Below, piece after piece: positions 1-10,479 of a DNA stretch of 64,000 nt. The DNA is from Drosophila persimilis (Eukaryota > Arthropoda > Insecta > Diptera > Drosophilidae), in assembly GCF_003286085.1 (NCBI RefSeq), contig NW_020825294.1, positions 15,088,501 through 15,152,500 of the forward strand. Direction: 5' to 3'. The notes under the pieces are model-generated. The model did no database searches. It was not told where the DNA came from and saw nothing but the letters and a program-made list of their open reading frames with translations. Both the position numbers and the translations under genes were made by a program. Every line of letters begins with the position of its first letter. The stretch's first letter is position 1.

Positions 1-430
1 AAACGTATCCTGCATAGAGATAGGTAGTTCTTATAGCATTGAGCATTAAGAACTGAAAAGTTTGACCGAGCTATTACATAGCGAGAGTGAGAAGTAGGAG
101 AACCCACTTCTTGAAATTTTGTATAAAGTCTTGACTTTAATTTTTTTAGACTGGATAGCTCTTTGGTAAACCAAGGGGTTTTTCCAGATCTAATCGGACA
201 AGAAAGCGGGACACAAGAATCAAAAAATGTGCCAAGAGCATTGTAAAAAATGTTTGTGCCTTTTATGACATCAGTGCACAAGTACACAGCGGACCAATCA
301 AAATCCCTAATGAGGTTATTAAGCTTCGAAAACTCGGCTTTACGAAAGGTAGTAAGGTAGTCTACTCGACCGATCCAATACAGTTGGTCCTATATCTAGC
401 AGGGGACATTCGGGTGATCGTGGGTGATCT
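1..430 (-). mobile_element. CR1-1 non-LTR element, endonuclease-end fragment
   Basis: Read on the minus strand, this matches the plus-strand CR1-1 copy at about 28420-28840. Shared stretches include the coding sequence for IGPTVLDR, FRKA and the LGTFF/NALG region before the reverse transcriptase. It is the end of the ORF2 endonuclease and the linker to the RT, with many stops. It probably belonged to the same insertion as the minus-strand 5' UTR piece at 1588-1813, from which it is now separated by DINE-1 copy A. The fragment is cut by the window edge. Not functional. The CR1-clade assignment rests on recalled RT features of the fuller copies. Confidence 0.75.
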
Positions 431-507
431 GCTTCGTACAAGTTTCTTTTTGGCGCAGACCGCAGCGAATTCCATTTTTAATATTTTTTTATTTAAAAAT
501 TTGCAAC

Positions 508-1587
508 AACGTTGTGAGTTGCTGCGGACACCGCAACTCTACGGTTATACCCGATACTAAGTCAGTATGGCTCTCCTCCGGCAGACGCCGCTAATATTTA
601 ACGACACGACAAAGAGTGCGTGCAAGAGAGACAGAAAATCAGTCTGAGCGTGACGTCGGGCGCTGCGTAGCCACTGCAAATTGATTTGTTCCTTTTGGCT
701 ATAAAAATGATCTGATCTGATTCAGATTCAGCAATCTAATAGATATGGTCATTATCTATGATTCTGCGTTTTTAGTTTTCTCAAATCTGCAATATTGTGG
801 ATGCAACAGATTTTCGTCCTTTGTGGGGGCGGATGGGGGTGGGGCGAAATTCTGAGATATACGTTTTATAGTGACATCTTAAAGGAGTGTGTGTACCAAA
901 TTTGGTTACTCTAGCCTTAATAGCCTCTGAGATTTGTGGTTGCCTCAGATTTTCGTCCTTTGCGGGGGCGGAAGGGGGTGTGGCGAAATTTGAACATGAA
1001 ACGGTCAAGGTCCGATATCACAGGAGTGTGGATACCAAATTTGGTTGCTCTGGCTTTTATAGGTTCTGAGATCCTTGAACTCATATTTTGCAATTGGCAA
1101 AACCGACCATGTGAGACAGAGCGAGAAAGAGTGAAATTGTTTTCGTGATTCTGGCTGTAATAATTATACGATCTGGTTCAGATTTTGCACTCTAGAAGAT
1201 ATAGTCATCTTCTACGATTCTGCGTTTTTAGTTTTCTCGTATCGTCGAAATTGTGGATGCCACAGATTTTCGCCCTTTGTGGGGGCGGAAGTGGGCGGGG
1301 CAAAGTTTTGAAATATTTTTGGAGCAGTGACATATCACAGAAGTCTGGATCCAAAACATCGTTGCTCTAGCTCTTATAGTCTTTGAGCATTAGGCGCTGA
1401 AGGGGACGGACAGACGGACAGACGGACGGACGGACAGACAGACAGGGCTCAATCGACTCGGCTATTGATGCTGATCAAGAATATATATACTTTATAGAGT
1501 CGGAAACGATTCCTTCTGGACGTTACACACATCCACTTTCACCACAAATCTAATATACCCCAATACTCATTTTGAGTATCGGGTATA
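508..1587 (-). mobile_element. DINE-1/INE-1-like Helentron-derived element, copy A (near full length)
   Basis: The minus strand begins with TATACCCGATACTCAAAATG at 1587, passes a (GACA/GACG) simple repeat at about 1400-1445, and ends near 508. Just inside that end lies AGTTGC-N10-GCAACT, a 3' subterminal hairpin of the kind expected for Helitron-like elements. Copies B, C, D and E share the order terminus, CCCCATAAAGTATATATATTC, CCGTCCG block, core with GGGGGCGGAA, and 3' segment. DINE-1 elements are non-coding and are thought to be mobilised in trans by Helentrons. No target duplication is expected or seen. The short frames across it are not genes. Confidence 0.85.
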
Positions 1588-1813
1588 AAAAGAGAGCAGG
1601 GAGGAGAGCGGCTATAGCGAGAGATACTGAACAGAGAGTGCTATTTCTCAGAAAGTTTTAAGTGCGAGAGAGAAAGAACAGTTGTTTGAGTTTGGATAAT
1701 AGGGAGAGAGTGATAGCTACAGCAAAGGCTCCGGGATAAGAGCGGGCAACACTCAATGAAAATAAGAGGAGCGCAAAATAAAAACACGTCTGGTCACTGC
1801 GAAAGAGAACAAA
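1588..1813 (-). mobile_element. CR1-1 5' UTR fragment
   Basis: The reverse complement matches the 5' leaders of the CR1-1 copies at 31470-31905 and 60310-60720. It includes the block GCTCTCGCTATA and the segment before ACACGTCTG. It carries an internal deletion between about 1740 and 1765. DINE-1 copy A sits at its downstream side, so DINE-1 inserted into, or next to, a minus-strand CR1-1 copy. Non-coding. Confidence 0.65.
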
Positions 1814-1829
1814 CGATTTTAAGCCAAGC

Positions 1830-2314
1830 TATTTCACATAATGTGAAATCGGAGACAATTCGGGAATTGGTGGATATTATTCGGCAAGCTACGGATCTTC
1901 TTGCTCAAGGGAATTTTGAGTTGCGAAAATGGTGTTCCAATTCCCTTGATGGGGGTTTTCTACAAAGGTTCCCAGAGACCGAAAGGTTTCACTTTCTGAA
2001 GCGGCTGGGCTCATTTGACAGCCACATAAGGACAACTTTTTGTATATATTTGCTCCTCGTTTCGGGGTTGGTAAGCTTAGTAATCGTTCGATGTTGTCAC
2101 TACTGCTATGATCCTTTTATTGGACCTACATTGACTAAAGTGAACATAATCACGCAGCGCATGTGGACAGACGAGTTGCATTGTGATGAAAGCCTTCCTC
2201 AGCTTTTGGATTCGGCATGGACTCAGTTTTGCAAGGATTTCGCTACTGAGGGTTACGCTACATATCCTCCGTACATACTTCAACCTAAGGCAACCTAACG
2301 TTTGAAATGCATGC
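1830..2314 (+). pseudogene. BEL-A element, end of reverse transcriptase to RNase H junction (5' part)
   Basis: Plus-strand frames carry BEL/Pao pol signatures: LLAQGNFELRKWCSN, the stretch YDPFIGPTLTK, and MWTDELHCDESLPQLLDSAW followed by QFCKDF. These lie between the RT palm and RNase H in BEL/Pao polyproteins. The 180-codon frame at 1756-2298 includes a short non-BEL N-terminus derived from the CR1 leader. The coding trace ends at 2314 with codons for E-M-H-A, exactly where the minus-strand BEL-B1 LTR begins. It resumes at 8454 (F-Y-D-A-S). Upstream RT, protease and gag are absent. Inactive. Confidence 0.8.
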
Positions 2315-2455
2315 TGAAAATTTAGAATAGTTTTTCTAAATAAAAGAGACCGAAAAACTTGGGTGACTGCAAATTATTGTAGCCTAGCCTAACTTACACT
2401 AGACTTCATAAAATTCGATCCTAATAACAATTATTATACGCCAAATGGCGCTACA
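2315..2455 (-). repeat. BEL-B1 3' LTR (internally deleted)
   Basis: Positions 2316-2380 match 8327-8393 almost exactly (from GAAAATTTAGAATAG to CAAATTATTGT), which defines the shared LTR end. The start half at 2381-2455 resembles the BEL-B2 LTR (AGACTTCATAA, CCTAGCCTAAC) but lacks about 130 bp of it. The integrase-side boundary is set by TGTAGCG next to GGGGCCGG. Confidence 0.7.
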
Positions 2456-4192
2456 CCGGCCCCATTGAAGGCCTGGAAGGCTTCAAACCAGTGGCGGAAG
2501 CGCAAACTTGTGAATTGGCCTCCTGAACGTGGCTCCGCTGCTCGTCCTTAGCTCGGCCACTCTGACCCTTCCGTCCTGCCCGGCGGTTGTTCCGACCACC
2601 CTTCCGAGGAGCCACTGTTGAGGGGGGACGGTTGTCCTCGGCGACGATTACGAGGTCGCCTTCCTTGATGTTTGGTTCCTGGTGCCACTTGCATCTTATT
2701 TGCAATCCCAGCACATACTCCCGGGACCATCGCAGCCATACATTTGCCTGGCTGACGAGACAAGCTGCCATCGCTTTAAGCAGCTCAGACCCTCCTGGTC
2801 TGGGGTCCTGGGTGCTGGGGGTGCGATGAGCGGCCCGCCTGTCAGCAGGTGCCCGGGAGTCAACGCGTCTCCGTCGCTTGGGTCTGGGCGTTGGGGTCCT
2901 AGCGGGCGCGAGTTGAGTACCGCCTCGATCCCGACCAGCACGGTCTCCAGCTCCCCTGCGGTGAGGAGAGCGCTTCCGACTGCCCGTAGGAGTAGGCCCT
3001 TGGCAGAACTCACACCGACCTCCCAAAGTCCGCCCATGTGCGGTGCTCGAGGCGGTATGAAGGCAAACTCGCACCCGCTTCTTGACGCGAATTCGCGTAT
3101 CGCGTCCGCTTCCGCTTCTATCTTCTTCCGCAGTTCGCTGAAGTGGCGACTTGTTCCGACGAAATTTGTCGCGTTGTCGCAGTTCACGCGTTGCGGATAT
3201 CCTCGACGACCGACGAACCTTTGGAATGCCAACAAGAAGGAATTAGTCGTAAAATCGGAGACAATTTCTAAATGAACCGCCTTGGACGCAAAACAGACAA
3301 ATAACGCTATGTAGGACTTATAAGGGGGCCTTCCACGAATTTTCAGAGTCGTATAGACTGGGCCACAAAAATCAACGCCACATACTGAAAATGGGCGGAG
3401 AGCACGGAGCCGGTCTGCGGGTAAGTTGCCCATCATTTGGGTGTGGAGTAGAGGCTTGCATTTACAGCAACGAATACACGACCTAACTGTCGCCCTGCAG
3501 ACCGCCTGAGCATTCACTATCCAAATGCGCTGTATAAGGATACTCACGAGTGCTGGTGGGCCGGCATGAAAATTCGTTTGATGCAGATAGCGAACGTATG
3601 TCTGCACAAACTGCGAGCGTTTTGTCAATAAAAAGGCAAACTTGGCATTATATGACATAGGAGCGTTAACTAGTCGCCCCCCAACTCGCAACAACGAAAA
3701 AGAGCACCAAGTCCCAGCCTCTTCATGGATGAAGGGATTCAAACGCTGAAGACTGGGGCCTAACTTGGTGCCTTTACGAACCCTTTCAATATCTTCTTGA
3801 GACTCATTTTTCTGTGTTATTTCAACTATTTTTAGAAACGCCTCGTCGTATTCTACGGATGACGGAATTTTTCCAAAGTTGAGACTTTTGTCTTTGCATT
3901 TTCGAATGAAGCGGAACACGAAAACGAACACTCTTAGCAGTTTGAGGTGTGACGAGTATCCCTCGATTACATCCACTAAATAATTTGGCTTGGCCGCGAC
4001 GGTCAGTCCGACCGATTTCTTCCGACTTTCCATCTGTAGCTCTTCTTCGGAAAGCTTGAAGTGTGGATTTCTGGGCCAGCTCTCTTCTTCAAACTTTAAG
4101 AACGCTGGTCCACCAAACCAGATCCACTGCAGGATTTCCTCTACGTCACAACCTCTCGAAACTATGTCTGCTGGGTTCTGTTTTGTTGGCAC
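2456..4192 (-). pseudogene. BEL-B1 pol: integrase domain and C-terminus
   Basis: A 498-codon open stretch (2696-4192) overlaps another (2451-3074) in a different frame, so at least one frameshift lies near 2700-3070. The N-terminus holds the end of RNase H (NPADIVSRG). It then runs through a BEL integrase: zinc-binding CIRCCKCK, core Asp in FSVCGVDFCGPVY, second Asp in VNCDNATNFVG, and Glu in GGLWEVGV. The DDE triad is therefore visible. The C-terminal part, with KEGDLVIVAEDNRPP, is the usual strand-exchange tail of these integrases. The stretch ends at the 3' LTR. Inactive as part of a broken polyprotein. Confidence 0.8.
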
Positions 4193-4317
4193 ATGCCGCC
4201 ACGTAGCTTCACTTGACCACTCTTAACTCTCCGCTACTCAGTTCGCAACGAATGTTGACAACGACGAAGGGTGGGATCTTATCCAATGAAGAGTAACTTC
4301 TGAATCTGACCAGTATA

Positions 4318-4965
4318 TCATTTTCTCAATTGGAACCTTGAGTAGCGATTTGCTTCGGTGACAAGAAGGTATGCAAGAAGGTGAGCGGCACATAACTCAA
4401 GCCTTGGGAGAGTTTTCGCCTTGAGCGGCGCTACTTTCGACTTTGCAGTCAACAAGGAGACTTCGAAACCTTCTGCAGTCATTCTACGGATATGGACGCA
4501 GGCTCCATAAGCTCTCATGGATGCGTCGGCAAAGGCATGTACTTGAATCGGTGACATGGGATCAGTATGCACAAATCGAGGTATGGTAATCTTCTCCAAC
4601 TGACCCAAGGATTCTTTTAATAAGTTCCATGCTGTTTCCAAGTTCATTGGAATTGACTCATCCCAATCTAGCTTGTTAAGCCAAAGCTCCTACAGTAGGA
4701 TCTATCCCTTAATTACTGAAGGACTTAACAAGCCAAGGGGTTCAAACAGCTTTGATGTCACCGATAATATGCTCCGTTTTGTCGCTCGGAGACCCATAAC
4801 TGACGTGTCAGTTTGGAACTAAAAGACGTCTTCGTGTGGCAGCCACGATATTCCTAACGCCTTAGTTGATTTTGAGTCAGAGATCGTTATCGGTTTAACT
4901 GTGCTCTCGGATGCGGTGACCTCAGGTGAGTTCGAAAACCATTTAGTCAATTCAAACCCAGCAGT
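4318..4965 (-). pseudogene. BEL-B1 pol: RNase H region
   Basis: The 4318-4647 frame carries HAFADASMRAYGACVHIR, the first Asp motif of the BEL RNase H. It is followed by SLLTAKSKVAPL and LPRLELCAAHLLA, whose Glu is the second acidic residue. Positions 4648-4965 continue the linker from the RT (SKLFEPLGLL-type codons) with stops and frameshifts. Neighbouring blocks on both sides are the RT and integrase of the same element. Confidence 0.75.
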
Positions 4966-5707
4966 TTAAAGAACCTGAGCCACATCAGACTTAATTGTCT
5001 TTAGCTCCTCTACGCAACCAGCACCAGTCAACATGTCATCGATATAGAAGTCGGAGTCAATAACTTTAGCAGCTTTAAGGAATGAGAGTTTTGCAGACTC
5101 ACTCAACCTCTTCAAACACCGAATAGCCAAAAATGGGGCTGGTCCAGTCCCATATGTTACGGTGTTGAGCTGGTATATTCTCAAGGACTCAGACGGGTTT
5201 CTTCTCCACACTATGAGCTGGAATTGTCTATCCGCATCAGCGACCCAGACTTGGCGATACATCTTCTTGACATCAGCTGTCAAGGCGTACCTGTGTAGTC
5301 TGAATCAGAGCAATGTCGAATACAGCTCATCCTGTATCGTAGGACCGACCATCAAGATGTCGTTTAAGGCCACCTGAGAGGACGTTTTACAAGACGCATC
5401 GAAAACGACACGGACCTTGGTCGACGTGCTTTGGGGCCTCAACACACACTGATGTGGAATGAAATAATGTGGAGTTTTAGGGATTGTGTTGTCTGTGGTA
5501 GACATGTGAGCCAATGAGAGGTACTCTTCCATGAACTTCCATGAACAAGTACATTTTCTGTAACTCGGGGTCACGAGACAATCTTTTTTCAAGCGATAAA
5601 AACCGCCGTTTAGCCACTTCAAAGGAGTTGCCTAAGATACTGGGATCTGATTTGAACGGCAGTCTTACTTCAAACCGACCTGAAGGCACGACCTGAGTAG
5701 TCCCCAC
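4966..5707 (-). pseudogene. BEL-B1 pol: reverse transcriptase
   Basis: Three overlapping frames (5477-5707, 5305-5622, 4966-5283) together cover the BEL/Pao RT. Seen in order: RFEVRLPFKSD, the conserved HQCVLRPQSTSTKVRVVFDA block, motif A MTADVKKMYRQV, and the catalytic box DFYIDDML with both Asp residues. Two frameshifts and an internal duplication near 5525-5550 break it. It would synthesise cDNA from the element RNA if intact; it is not. Confidence 0.8.
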
Positions 5708-5845
5708 ATAACTTGTGTTCAGGAGATAAAGACTCTTGAGAAGACGGCAATTCTTCCAGTGACCAAAACGTTTGTAATGTGCTGTCGATGTGTATCACTG
5801 ACTCTTCTCGACAACTCAAACAATTCCTCGCTTCTTGGGTGGCAG

Positions 5846-6934
5846 TCACCTTTGGAGTGTATCTGCCCGACACAATCCAGCCGAGAAGCGTTTTCTGCAG
5901 GGTTGGATAGTCAGGACCTTGTCTAATTTGACCAACAGATAAAAGTTCGAAAATGTTTCTGCACCTATCAACATATCTATCTTCTGTGGCTTGAAGAAAT
6001 ATGGGTCTGCAAGTGGTAAGTTCTTCGGGATTTTCCAGTCACTCAAGTTTAGTGTTTGATCAGGGTGATACCCCGAAATGGACCTTAAAATCCAGAAATC
6101 GACCGAAAACTCACTACCAGTAATTCGCGACTTCACCACCGTATGTCTCTTTTTCTTGACTTGTGAATTGGATTCACCAATACCAAGCAAGTTGATACAC
6201 GACTCCACCCTACGGATCTGTAAGCGCTGTGCTAAGTCCTCAGTTATAAAATTGGTTTGAGACCCCGAGTCAAGCAGAGCTCGGGCCAAAACATGTTCAC
6301 CATTATTTGTTCGGACGCTTACGATCGACGTAGCCAGAATAACTCTATCCATAGCTGTCGCATGGAGAGCATCCGAAGTAGAAGGTTGATTCTGATTGGG
6401 AGGAGGAGAAAAATTCCCGGGGGGTGATGGTAACGCCACACTTTTATTCGCCACTGTGTACCTATGCAATAAGGTATGGTGTGAGCAGCCACACACTCGA
6501 CACTTCTTAGCTTTGCATCGTAATACAGAGTGGCCTTGTTGCAGACAATTGATGCACAGGGATGCAGTTTTTGCGAATTCGAACCTTTGCATTACTGCCA
6601 GCCGACCAAATGGACTGCAATCTGTCAACAAATGGTCTTTCGCATTGCAGTAGCTGCATTGTTGATTTTTGATATTCGCGGTAGAACACGCGAATGAGCT
6701 CCAATTATGCGGCTTGCTTAGCACAGCTTTCTTCTCCTGCTTTGGTTTGTCCGAATTTTCGGCGGAAAGATGCTGATGTCTGCGATTAAGCAACTTTTCA
6801 CAGTCAGCCCAAAGTGGCAGCTTCTCATAATCGAGCTGTTCTTCCCATTTCTCTTTGGTCACCGGAATGACTCTGCTCAAGACGAGATGAATAATCATCG
6901 AATTCGAGATCTTTTTATCATCGCCTATCGACAT
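5846..6934 (-). pseudogene. BEL-B1 gag C-terminus with zinc knuckles, and aspartic protease
   Basis: A 362-codon frame. The N-terminal part is gag (EKWEEQLD, CEKLLNRRHQHLS). Two Cys/His clusters then follow: CSYCNAKDHLLTDC and CINCLQQGHSVLRCKAKKC with VCGCSHHTLLH, the RNA-binding knuckles typical of BEL. Next is a retropepsin-like protease with RALLDSGSQTNFI, in which D-S-G is the active-site triplet of this superfamily. The spacer to the RT holds LNLSDWKIP and IDMLIGAETF. The join to the upstream gag frame at about 6930 is a frameshift. Confidence 0.8.
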
Positions 6935-7635
6935 GAACCATATATGGATGAGGCGGTATCGATAAGGTTCCTTAAGGACGATGCTGATTGCTGTTTCATT
7001 TTGGGAAGACTAAATAGGGCATCAATGTGATTTTTAAAGATCAGACAATCATTATCGTAGACCCGTTTTAAGCTAGCCATTGCTTTCTCATAGTTGGTCT
7101 CGGTTACTTGGAAAGCCCTAACTGTTCCCAACGCTTCACCGGAGAGACATGAAATCAAATGGTTGAACCTTTCGATAATTGGAATGCTTTCGTCATTGTG
7201 AACTAGAGTCTCAAATAAACCTATGAAGTTTTTAAAGTCCGAAAAGTTGCCGCTGAACTGCGGCAAAGCTAACTTCGGAAGGCGAGCACGAGTTGGGCCA
7301 CCATAAGCTGGTACTGCCGGTATTGTCTCATCAGCTGTCTTTAATGCGCAAATGAGAGACATTAATTTTGCCTTTGTGACAATTGAGAGTTCTTCCAACT
7401 CGACTCCAAATTCATCGTCAATGTCTATATCTTCAATCTTCTCTTGAAGTTCGCGTGCCGTGTCAATGCTACGCATCAGCGTTTCGAGTCTGCACTCGAG
7501 CTCCGTCAATACCAGCGGAATATCCCCCGCTTCTAAGCGGTCCGCTAATAAACGAATGCCTTTGACACGGCAACTGCGCTTTTCAAGGGCGATATTGGTG
7601 GCTTTTGAGGTCAAATTGATTCTCAATACAAGCAA
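6925..7635 (-). pseudogene. BEL-B1 gag N-terminal and capsid part
   Basis: A 236-codon open frame. It begins with a coiled-coil-like segment (LECRLETLMRSIDTARELQEKIED) and continues to the BEL gag hallmark LPKLALPQFSGNFSDFKNFIGLFETLVH, then LSGEALGTVRAFQV and the helical LIDTASSIYG. BEL-B2 keeps only the last of these. The frame ends in a stop just before its continuation at 6934. Capsid-type structural protein by family knowledge. Confidence 0.8.
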
Positions 7636-7639
7636 CTGA

Positions 7640-8307
7640 AGGTGAAAGGTCGTTTCTAATAATCGTATTCAATGCCGAGTCACTCAATGAAATAATGAAT
7701 ATGTATATTTGACACAACGAAAACGAGAAAGGGGGAAGTGGTGACAGCGATTGCAGTTAAATGAGTTACATATATGTATTGCGTCCAAGATGGTTAGGTG
7801 TATGCATATGTATTAATATATGTATATGTATGCTCAACTCTAACTACAGCATGCAAATCTAGCTCTACTATGTCATACGTATGTGCCAAGAATTGAAAGC
7901 GAGGTGCAATTGTTTCAGCACAAGACACAATTGCGAGTTTTTTAATATTTGCGTCTGCACTCGAGCTTTCATCTTTTTGCACAGATACCTCTTTATCAGA
8001 TTGGAAATTCCAGTTGCTGTACTCTCCTCTTCTGATGCTGGATGCTCCACTTGGATCTCCTTTGGTAGATGGTATATACTCGTATATCTCCTTTGGTATA
8101 TAGCTGCAGACAGAGTATTGCACGACCGACGCGGTGATTTTCAGTTTGTTTGTTGTATTCTTTGCACACACGTCGCGGTCAATTTGGCAATTTAGCTGTA
8201 GCACATATGCATGTACATAGGTATGATAGATTTAGGCTATTGATCTATTCTCCACTGTGTCACTGTCACTTTTGCCTTCCACTTTTAATTAATTAATTAA
8301 TTTGCAA
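7640..8307 (-). other. BEL-B1 leader between primer site and gag
   Basis: AT-rich, with TATGTATATG-type repeats at 7755-7840. It corresponds to the BEL-B2 leader at 41150-41470 (shared codons for the TYD motif near 7880 and 41170). The frames on both strands here, including the 136-codon frame at 7794-8204, lack family features; I regard them as non-coding. Confidence 0.55.
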
Positions 8308-8325
8308 GTCCACCCGGGGGCGCCA
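8308..8325 (-). promoter_or_regulatory. BEL-B1 tRNA primer-binding site
   Basis: Directly after the LTR end (...TTTTCA) the minus strand reads TGGCGCCCCCGGGTGGAC, the usual position and TGG start of a retroelement primer site. BEL-B2 has the near-identical AGGCGCCCCCGGATGGAC at 41470-41487. I cannot say which tRNA fits. Confidence 0.7.
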
Positions 8326-8453
8326 TGAAAATTTAGAATAGTTTTTCTAAATAAAAGAGACCGAAAAACTTGGGTGACTGCAAATTATTGTATTTTACGA
8401 CGACGAAAAAAGGAGTACGTACGTTCGTTTCAATAGATTTTTCGACTTCTCCA
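8326..8453 (-). repeat. BEL-B1 5' LTR (short or truncated)
   Basis: It shares its end half with the 3' LTR at 2315-2380. Its start half (8394-8453, beginning TGGAGAAGTC on the minus strand) does not match the 3' LTR start. It weakly resembles an internal part of the BEL-B2 LTR, so each BEL-B1 LTR seems to have lost a different segment. Confidence 0.6.
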
Positions 8454-10105
8454 TATGCCTTCTATGATGCCAGCCTCCAGCTATATGGGGCTAGGGTTGC
8501 CCCACTGAAAAACATCACGGTGCCTATGCTTTAACTATGGGCAGCGTTCTTATTGGCCAATTTGTCGTCGGATGGTCGGATTCAACTGTGGTCCAGTCTT
8601 GGCTACGAGAGGAACTATCCAAATTGAACGTTTTTGTTTCTAACAAGATCTCGGCCATACAACAACTTACGAGGGGCATGAATTGGCGCTATGTACCAAC
8701 TGAGGGGAGTCGCGCCACAGGAGCTCTTGAATTCTAATTTGTATATAAATGGACCTGCCTTCTTCCACGGCGGAAGAACGGTGCCTCAACGGTGCTCGCC
8801 AGAAGTCAATCTTCCCGAAATTCGACATAGGGTATTGCTTTCGTCTGAGCGTGTTGACATCTCGCTTTCGTTTAAGCAATCAACTCATTTGGAGTCATGA
8901 TGCACACTTTTGGCTACATTCAGAAGTTCATCAGTAGGAAGTCATCGTATCTCTCATCTGAGCACCTTCGCAAAGGATCGCATTTGATTTGTCGCAGTGT
9001 TCAACGAGCCCACCTGTATCCTGAGTACCATGCTCTGCGGGAAATGCGAAAAGACTTCCAACAGAAGCATCTCGCTCTCGCCTTTCATTGATGACTTTGG
9101 TCTAATTCGTGTTGGTGGCAGCCTGCGTCACTCAACTCTCGGCTTCGAAGCACGCCACCCAATCCATTGACGTTCGGAATCATTTCGCACTTTCATAGGA
9201 ATCATCACCATGCTGGTCCGCAGTCGCTACTTGGAGCGATTCGCTTACAGTTTTGGCCCATCGGCGGCATGAAAAGTGTGACTCGCGCTTTGCGAAAATG
9301 CGTCATCTGCTGTCGGTCTAGACCTCGTCGTGTGGAACAAATGATGGCTGACCTACCGAAGGATCGAGTACAGGATTCGCCAGCATTCAGCGTCACTGGA
9401 ATTGATTACTGCGGTCCCTTCTACTATAAGTCAGATGGGCGCAGTCGAACGCCGAATAAATGTTACATCTGCGTGTTCATCTGTTTTGCAACAAAGGCCG
9501 TCTGGATGGAATTGGTGAAGGACCTAACCACTGATGCTTTCTTTTGCGCCCTCAAACGCTTCGTTGCCACGCGCGGTATTCCCCGATGCATTTGGTCGGA
9601 TAATCCCAACAATTTTGTGGGTGCAAGAAACGAGTTAGAGGACCTTCGGTGACTATTTATGAGCGAGAAGCATCGTGCTGAAGTTCATAATCATTGCATC
9701 AACAATGGTTTCGATTGGAGATTCATACCGCCCCGCTCGCCGCATTTTGGCGGCTTGTGGTAGGGCAGCATTGAAGACTGCCAAACAGCATTGGGCCTTG
9801 GGATCGTCACTTTTTAGATTCGACGAGCTGCGGACACTGGTCTGCCAAATCCAGAATTCATTCTCGTCCTCTTATCTCTGCTTCAACAACGTACCAAATG
9901 GCGCACACCACAATCGTCGATCCGGGTCAATGACGTCGTCGGTATCAAGGACAAAATGGATGGGTGATGAAGGCTATCGCGGCAAATGGCGCTGTACGAG
10001 GTGCCATCCTGCGGACCCCATCTAGAACCACTCGTCGAACCGTCAACAAGCTGTGCGTCCTTCTAATTGAGGATCCTGTTGAACGTCTTTCAACAGGGTG
10101 AATGA
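8454..10105 (+). pseudogene. BEL-A element, RNase H and integrase (3' part)
   Basis: Plus-strand coding traces continue BEL-A: AFYDASLQLYGA (RNase H), WSDSTVVQSW with GMNWRYVPTE at 8570-8700, then integrase. The longest open part is 9167-9652 (161 codons). It holds the HHAGPQ and CVICCRSRPRRVEQMM zinc region, core Asp in VTGIDYCGPFYYKS, KAVWMELVKDLTTDAF, and second Asp in WSDNPNNFVG. The Glu motif (PHFGGLW) follows at about 9745 in another frame. The pol end, with TTRRTVNKLCVL, lies near 10030-10095. Many frameshifts. Closest in this window to BEL-D. Inactive. Confidence 0.85.
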
Positions 10106-10440
10106 TGTTCGGAACAGCAGTTAACGGCTGCTCTTAAGTAACGTCAAGAACCTCTCTCTTAAGCTTTCTATTATTGCGCTCATCTCATGTTTGCTATCAT
10201 TTCATACAAGCACACACATATGCAACGTTCCTATTTCTTATATTCTACTGCTTAGACCCTTCCGCCAGCCAATCTGTCAGTCCTACTCGTCTAAAGCACT
10301 TGTTTGTGGGGGGCTGATCGAGACGTAATTATCTAACGAAGAGGACGGTGTTGTAGAATAACACCAAGCACTAGTCGTAATAAAAAATGCATATGTATAT
10401 ATGTCGCATATTTGGTCATTCGTGTTGTATGTTGACCGGT
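10106..10440 (+). repeat. Probable 3' LTR/UTR of BEL-A
   Basis: Right after the pol trace and a short purine-rich run the sequence TGTTCGGAACAG begins. BEL-D LTRs start with the similar TGTTCGGGCC. No second copy of this LTR is in the window because the 5' part of BEL-A is missing, so the right boundary is a guess. An AATAAAAAATG stretch lies near 10380. No genes seen. Confidence 0.4.
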
Positions 10441-10479
10441 TGAAACGGGGGTGAAATCGTTACTAAAACTTAGCTTAAG

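Larger units (their letters stand above)
2315..8453 (-). mobile_element. BEL-B1: BEL/Pao LTR retrotransposon, degenerate but nearly complete
   Basis: A minus-strand element of about 6.1 kb bounded by LTR remnants at 8326-8453 (5') and 2315-2455 (3'). The primer site abuts the 5' LTR. In order down the minus strand come gag, zinc knuckles, protease, RT, RNase H and integrase, all broken by frameshifts and stops. It is inserted into the plus-strand BEL-A pol gene, whose reading resumes on the far side. The flanks CATGC (2310-2314) and TATGC (8454-8458) could be a 5-bp target duplication with one change, a size usual for BEL/Pao. The related element BEL-B2 lies at 36641-41764. Confidence 0.85.

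Noticed and set aside
1400..1445. GACGGACAGACAG satellite as an independent array
   Set aside because: The same block occurs at the same place in all DINE-1-like copies; it belongs to the element.
7794..8204. 136-codon frame as a gene
   Set aside because: It lies in the BEL-B1 leader between primer site and gag, is AT-rich and has no counterpart in BEL-B2 beyond a few residues.
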